Shown one piece after another: positions 57,720-64,000 of a DNA stretch of 64,000 bases. Location: contig NC_049916.1 of NCBI RefSeq assembly GCF_001411555.2, positions 1,984,001 to 2,048,000 of the forward strand, in the 5' to 3' direction. A program made the position numbers and the translations under genes. The notes under the pieces were generated by a model, which did no database searches, had not been told where the DNA came from, and saw only the letters and a program-made list of their open reading frames with translations. Within the stretch, counting starts at the first letter, position 1, and each line of letters opens with the position of its first letter. This DNA comes from Juglans regia. Its lineage: Eukaryota > Streptophyta > Magnoliopsida > Fagales > Juglandaceae.

Positions 57720-59627
57720 CAGTTCTTCTGGGTACAGTCGCCGGATGTAACCGCAGAGGAGTCGGCTGTGCCATGTTAGCCGCTATATAAAAAAAGAAAC
57801 CAGCAAAAATAGAAAGACCAGAGCCATGTTTTTCTCTTCGCGTGGAACTGGTCTGGCATTGGTGCTCTCTCTTTAGTGGTCTTCTTCTCAAGCTCGTCTT
57901 CGACTTCATGATCTTCAAGTGGATCCGTGCTCTCTCTTCAAGTGGATGAGTCCGTAAACAGCCACTGAATTGGATCTTCAAGTGGTCTTCTTCTTTGTGT
58001 GGAACTGGGTCATTGATGCATCTCAGCTTGTGGTGGCTGTGCCACAGTTGGGGCAACAAGCTTTGTTTATTTGCTCCCTCGTGGCTTTGTTTTCATCTTG
58101 AACTTTATCCATTTTTTTTTTCAATAAAGAATTTTGATGGTGCTCTTGAATAGCCTACACATGTAGTTCATTTGAATTTAATTCCTAACTAGCTCGTAAT
58201 TTAATCCATTTCAATAAATGCAGAGGATGAAAAAATAGTGCAACGTGATAATTAATTAATTTGAGTTAGAATACATACATTCCAACATTCAATCAAGCCG
58301 TTCAAAAACGAACCAACAAATCATAGAAAAGAAAAAAGATAAAAAAAGTATTTTTATAGGAGTTAATATTTCGCTGTTATTGTGCGTGTTGGGTAGTAGG
58401 AGAAATTGAAAAAGGAAAATAGAAATGCAACCAAAAACTTGAGAGGATAAATCAAGCAAAGAGATCAGGAAGAACCTTGATAACGAGCTGCAGAGCGGTT
58501 CCAAAAAGCAGAGCTTGTGGAAGAATGAAGAATGAGAAGGAATGAAGAGAGTAAAATTGACAGTGATAGAATGCGAGAAGAATGCACAAGACGGACTAAA
58601 TAGCCGGCAGTGCCTCCCACTTCTTGTTCGAGAAAGAAGACCGTTTGAATGGAAAAACATGTTTGTTTACTTGGAAAATAAATATATACGTACAATTCGC
58701 AGAGAACAGAGTATATTTATTATTGAGTTCGAAGACATACATAGCGTTTAAAATATGAAAAAAATATTTATGAAGGGAGGGAGAGTACAAAGAGATTCAG
58801 GGAGGGGGAGAGTTTGGTCTGGAGTTCGAAGGGATTCAAGGAGAGGAGAGTTGGGACTGGGTCTTCGAAGGGAGGGGGTTTGAAGGAAGGGAGGGGGAGA
58901 GTTGGAGGGGAAGAGTGGCCTGGGGTCAGAGAGCGAGAGAGTTTGGAATTGGGTCTTCGAAGGGAGGGAGATACAAAACGACACGTTTTATTTTCCACGT
59001 AGGAACCGATTTCGCAGCGACTACGCATGCTGATTGACTTTAGCGTTATCTTAACAGTGTTGGTAAATGATCATTTGGGTGGGCAATATGTATTGAATCA
59101 AATTAGACAACTATCAATTAAGAACTCAGCTTTATATTGGAGCTTAATTTGAGAAAACAAATGGTTGAAATTGCCGATGGCAGCGATCTAGAGAAAGGCT
59201 ACAATATAAAATTACGCCAGATTTATTTTGCAATAAAAGTAAATCTAGTTTACGATATAAATTGTTGATAACGTAGTTTCATCTGAAATGTAGCATTACA
59301 ATCTAACGTATAATATCAAGTCAAATTAATTTATAAATTTATTTTTATGAAATTCACTAAAGTATTTTTCTTTTATTAATATTGATGGTATCATCCATTT
59401 TTTGTAATAAAAATATGGCCTATTTTTAACAAATTCATTGTTAGCTATTGATTATGAATTTTTCGTCAAGGGCGATGCTAATGTTACGGTCGAAAGACTA
59501 TAATGGTTCTTTTATAGTGGGGTGATGCTCAGAGCGCTATTCATTTTGTCAAAATAAGTTCTATATTGACCTTTAAAAAAAAAACATATATATATATAGA
59601 GTATTTAAATGATTTAGAGGAAGAATA
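57720..59627. other. Spacer in the small contig
   Basis: No gene recognised. Open frames on the minus strand are shadows of purine/pyrimidine-biased sequence. AAAACGACACGTTTT-type palindromic text occurs near 58976-58990. Confidence 0.55.
58770..58980 (+). repeat. Degenerate purine-rich GGGAGGG repeat tract
   Basis: About 210 bases with repeated TTCGAAGGGAGGG and GGGAGAGTTTGG-like units. The plus strand is almost pure purine with several GGG runs. Protein-like frames opposite it are low complexity. Confidence 0.7.
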
Positions 59628-59822
59628 GGCCTTGTTTAATTAGTGAGATGAGATAAGATGGTTTTAAATGAGTTGAATAAAATATTGTTAAAATATTATT
59701 TTTTAATATTGTTATTGTTTGAGATTTGAAAATTTTGAATTGTTTATTATATTTTGTGTAAGAATTTAAAAAAATTGTAATAATAAGATAAGATAAAACT
59801 GTTTATATATCCAAACGGAACC
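59628..59822. mobile_element. Tourist-like MITE, copy I
   Basis: Starts GGCCTTGTTTAATTAGTGAG and ends TATATCCAAACGGAACC, followed by TTA. The interior carries GATGAGATAAGATGG and AATATTATTTTTTAATATTG as in other copies. Confidence 0.8.
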
Positions 59823-59914
59823 TTAATTGAGTTTTTGTAGAGATTTTGTTAAAGTAAATAATTAAAATAAATAAAATAAGTTTTGATTAACCATTTTGGA
59901 TAGAAGTTTAGATA

Positions 59915-60014
59915 NNNNNNNNNNNNNNNNNNNNNNNNNNNNNNNNNNNNNNNNNNNNNNNNNNNNNNNNNNNNNNNNNNNNNNNNNNNNNNNNNNNNNN
60001 NNNNNNNNNNNNNN
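59915..60014. other. Assembly gap, 100 N
   Basis: Exactly 100 N. The sequence directly after it is the second copy of 7580 onward. Confidence 0.99.
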
Positions 60015-61230
60015 GAGATTGAAAAGGGAATACATGCAATCATCAAGCACGTCACAGGACAATTAAACAAGCTGACCATTCCATGGTAATCCACCAAAAA
60101 GCTGATGTAGAGATCAAAATTAAAGAAATTCTCTCAATCCCATATAAATTATATATTCCATAAAAATATGAAACAAAACAAGAATGAGAACTAGGAATTG
60201 CATGTTTTACCTCTGACATTCATCAATGGGATAATATTTAAAATAAACATACAAAACAAGCAGTACTATGGTTTTCAATCAGCTTTAATTCGCGCATACG
60301 AAGCTAGCTAGCTAGCCACGTTTAAAAAGGGTTTTGAACCTGATTTGACGTCTCAGAAAAGCATGTTCTAATTAAGTAGACCATCAGCTTGAATAACGTT
60401 CAATTCAAAAGGAAAAACAAGAAAAAAAAAGATCTAGAGCTAGCTAGCTAGCTTGGATCAGTGTTGGATGTTTTTAGTAGCCTTGGACACTTTAAATTTG
60501 GTGTGGTCATGTAAAATAAGTCGCCATATTAGGACACAAATATTCATACTCAATTATAAAATTTTCAAGATATAATATATTTTTAGTAAGCAAGATAAAT
60601 GATATTTGTAGTCGTAAAAATATAAGCACCGTGCAATCATTTAAAAAAAATAATAAATACAGAACTTATATAAAAAAATTAATTTTTTAATAGTAGATCC
60701 TACTCTTTTTAAAGTAATTTTACGACACTTGCATACTTCATAACTGTATATAATATTACTCTTATTATAGACTACATCATCAACAAAAAGTTAATTATTA
60801 AGCAGACTGTTTGACAAAGATCGCGTGGACCATTGTAGTATACAATAATCAGTAATTATACTTCTACAAATGCTCGAAGGGACCAAGTATTGCGTGGCAG
60901 GTTGTGACACATACTAGAAAAGTTTATCCTACCATTAAAACACCCGTGGCATGCAGAAACATTGGTGGTCCATGCTCATGTGGTTGCCCATACTGTGTTC
61001 ATGTGTGATGCTAGCTAGGGTTTCAAACAATGACTAAAGCCAAACAATATGGTCTGTCTTATTGAATTCCAGATCAAGGGAAGAAGGCTGAAGAGGATAG
61101 CTGCTAGGATCCAACTACTTAATTAAGGTAGCTAGGAACTGTTTTGAAAATAAAGTTTGACGGAGACTGACTCTTGTATGTGTACGTACGTACGTAGTTA
61201 CTCGATCACTCTGTATAGTAACACTCCGTT

Positions 61231-61438
61231 TTAATATAGAAATATTTTTAATTTATTTTATTATTAAAAATTTTTTAAATTTTTATATAAAATATAATAA
61301 ATAATTTAATTTTTTCAAATTCTAAAAAATTAATAATATTAAAAAATAATATTTTAATAATATTTTATTCAACTCATCTAAAATTATCTAATATCATCTC
61401 ATCTCATCTCACTATTCAAATCAGCCATCACTATCCAA
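61231..61438. mobile_element. Tourist-like MITE, duplicate of copy A
   Basis: Identical in what I compared to 8796-9003, as part of the large duplication. Confidence 0.7.
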
Positions 61439-61550
61439 ACCAGTCATAAATCTTAAAGAGTAATCAGTTTATGGATCATTTAGCGCTCATAAGTTATACG
61501 CAACTTCATAAAACGTACACCATAATTTGAACTTTAAATATATATATATA

Positions 61551-61591
<41 letters not shown>

Positions 61592-62111
61592 CACCTGGCC
61601 CGAAGCTGATTAATTCATAAACAGAAAGATCAGCACACTAAAAGTAGTACTAAAGGATGAAATTAAAGTACAAGCTGTACGCCTGAATAAAATTTGGAAG
61701 CTAGATAAGTACTGGCATTTCGATTGTAATTTGACGAAAGAAATCAAGATATATATGAGCCAAAAGTACTACTATATATACTAGCTTCCCCGGCCCTGCT
61801 GGTATATATAATATTAATGAAGCATAAAGCCTGGGCAGGAAGAAGATCAGCACGCAGGCCAAATATCGATCGAGCGTCGACATATATATAATTATAATAT
61901 CATGATGCTCTCCTCGCACGCGTGGCTGCATTCTGGAGCATATATACACATTGGAGCCACCCCCAAGTACTCATGCATGCATGCATGCATGCATTAATCA
62001 GATTTAAAAAGGGAAGAAAACCCTTCAATCTGGACTTTTTACCAAATATATATGATTGAATGATTAGACTGAACCAGTACACTGTACGCACCAAATTGCA
62101 TGGATCAGTAA

Positions 62112-64000
62112 TGAGGAAATGAAAACAGGACACATTAACACCCATTCGAGGAAATGACTCAAAGAAGGTAAAGGCTATGTGAAAATCATCTCAGTATTGG
62201 TATTCCTCTTCACATGAATATCAGCGGCAACAGTACAGTATTTATAGGCATTTTTTACCTATATTTCATACGTAATTACATAGAGGAAAATATTGACAAA
62301 GTTCAGTATTCTGTTACAAATATATTTGAGAATCTTTCATCTTCTCAGCACGTCCAATATGTGAATTAGTTAAGAATCCAGTGCAAACCATTCCAGTGAT
62401 GTTGAGTCACTATTTGCTCCTTCATCCCCCTTCAATGCAAGCGGCACAAGCAGTATGGTTAAGCTTGATCGTAATGAGGAGAAGCGAGTAATAGACAGTG
62501 GTTTAGTGAGAATGTCAGCCAGCTAGTCATTACTGGAGACAAATGCCACATGCAGAGACTTGGCAGCAACACGATCCCTTACAAAATGAAAATCAAGATC
62601 CACATGCTTGGTTCTAGAGTGCAAAACACAATTCACAGAAAGATAAGTAGCACCCAAGTTATCACATAGCAGAGTGGGAGGAACAACAAGACAAATTCCT
62701 AATTCTTTAAGAAGAGATTGTAAGCATAACAATTCACAAGCAGTGTTGGCGACGAACTTGTATTCATCTTCAGTTGAAAAACGAGCAATCGTGGGTTGCT
62801 TCTTGGAACCCCAAGAAATTAGATGAGAATAAAAAAAGATACAGAATCCATTGGTGGACTTCCAGTCATTAGGGCAACCAGCCCAAGGAGCATTATGGAG
62901 AAGGCTAGAAGTTTAGGGGAGGAAACTGGACAGAAATGTAAAGCAAAGGAAGCAATTAAACGAATATACAGAAGTATTCGTTTAACAGCTTGCCAATGAG
63001 GAATGTGAGGACAATGCATAAACTGATAAACTTTGTTGACAGCGAAAGAAATATCACGCCAAGTAAAGACTAGATACTGAAGACTCCCAAGACACTACGA
63101 TAAAGTTACGGATCCTCAAAGGTGGGTCTGTCAAGAGCACTAAGTTTGGTCAAAGTTGACATGGGAGTAGACATTGACTTAGAGTTTTGCATATTAGTTC
63201 GTGACGGTAAGTTAGAAATACATCAGGACTGAGACAGGAATAGGCCAGTAGGATTACGGGTCACTTGGATTCCTAGGAAATAATGTAAGTGCCAAGGTCT
63301 TTGACAGGGAAGGTACTTTGAAGAACAGTAATAAAATCAGTTACAAGCATAGGATCATAAGTAGTAACTATAATATCATCTACGTAAACGAGTACATAGA
63401 CAGATGCAGAACTAGAATTAAAAATAAACAAGGAAGAGTCAGAGATAGATGCATTAAAACCCAAAGCAAGTAATTTTGAACTTAGTTTGGAAAACCAAGC
63501 CCGTGGGGCTTGTTTAAGTCCATAAATGGATTTTTTGAGTTTACATACATACTGAGGAAAGTCAGGATTGACAAACCCTACTGGTTGCTGCATGAAGACG
63601 TCCTCCTCTAAGTCCCCATGAAGGAATGCGTTCTGCACATCGAGCTAATGCAAAGGCTAGTGCCGAGAAACTGCAATGGAGAGCAACAAATGGATGGTGA
63701 CAAGTTTCACCACCTGGCTAAATGTTTCAGAGTAGTCAAGACTAGGCTGCTGATGGAACCCTTTAACAACCATACTAGCTTTTCGTTGCTCTAGGGTGCC
63801 ATCAATGTGTCTTTTGGTCTTGAGAACCCATTTTGAACCAAGAGTATTTTGAGAGGGATGAGGAGGAACGATAATCCATGTTTGGTTGTGAAGAAGAGCC
63901 TCAAATTCGCTGGCCATGGCAGCATGCCAGGCAGAAAATTTCGAGGCCTCAGTGTATGTGGAGGGTTCCTTAGGAATGAATTTAGCTTTAGTGAGGTGTG
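62112..64000 (-). mobile_element. Copia element 1, second copy, 3' part
   Basis: The 3' LTR is at 62112-62424, then RNase H (62523-62732), RT with YVDD (63273-63638) and the RT entry block (63657-63917). The window ends inside the element. A missing A near 63287 shifts the RT frame just after DLGT, where the first copy reads on as LHYFLGIQV. Confidence 0.93.

Larger units (their letters stand above)
60015..64000. repeat. Second copy of the ~4-kb duplication
   Basis: Same order and orientation as 7580-11566, with one substitution (G62793) and one deleted A near 63287. It includes copies of the MITE (61231-61438), the copia 3' LTR (62112-62424) and the copia polymerase, and continues beyond the window. 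Confidence 0.97.

Noticed and set aside
58748..59028. Pro/Ser-rich minus-strand frames
   Set aside because: They follow the degenerate purine-rich repeat and have no start context, domain or partner exon.
1..64000. tRNA, rRNA or conserved microRNA genes
   Set aside because: I looked for T-loop-like GGTTCGAATCC arms and a few familiar microRNA sequences and found none in a suitable context; this was not exhaustive.

Overview
This is a plant nuclear window from a eudicot, probably a woody one. The evidence is GT-AG introns, an intact PIN3/4/7-type auxin carrier gene, a NIP-type aquaporin gene, a WVD2-like/TPX2 gene, short proline-rich GPI-type protein genes, Ty1/copia and plant L1-type LINE elements, and many small MITEs in AT-rich spacers. 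The abundant Tourist-like MITEs with a GTTTGGATAGTGAGATGAG-type end suggest Juglandaceae/Fagales, but this is only an impression from memory. Two runs of exactly 100 N (56918-57017, 59915-60014) show that the window is a scaffold of three contigs.

Layout. 803-4177 (+): complete six-exon PIN gene (654 codons). 4178-9676: spacer with simple repeats and a MITE. 9677-14632 (-): decayed Ty1/copia element with two LTRs about 8% apart. 14633-19725: spacer holding a Tourist-like MITE, a 440-bp hAT MITE with an 8-bp TSD, a 666-bp CACTA element with a 3-bp TSD, and a 286-bp LINE tail with a 14-bp TSD. 19726-21496 (+): complete five-exon NIP4-like aquaporin gene (265 codons) with a GC-AG second intron. 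24073-29781 (+): near-complete LINE with a perfect 19-bp TSD but several stop codons. 33248-42029 (+): ten-exon WVD2-like 7/TPX2-family gene. Its first intron carries an antisense copia element, and its second exon lacks one base. 43191-43634 and 48609-49028 (-): two related proline-rich, signal-peptide/GPI-type proteins. 53279-56917 (-): second LINE, cut by the gap and lacking the RT YADD box. 57018-59914: small contig with MITEs and a foldback MULE-like element. 60015-64000: almost exact repeat of 7580-11566.

The host genes make biological sense together. PIN3/PIN7, a TPX2/WDL gene and a pair of short hydroxyproline-rich genes also neighbour each other at two places on Arabidopsis chromosome 1 (from memory: around At1g70940-At1g70990 and At1g23040-At1g23080). 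The window therefore looks like an ancestral block stretched by transposons. I found no operon, CRISPR array, tRNA or rRNA. I see no convincing undescribed biological system. The most useful points are the probable false duplication at the gap, the one-base lesion in the WDL gene, the GC-AG intron, and the well-delimited transposons.
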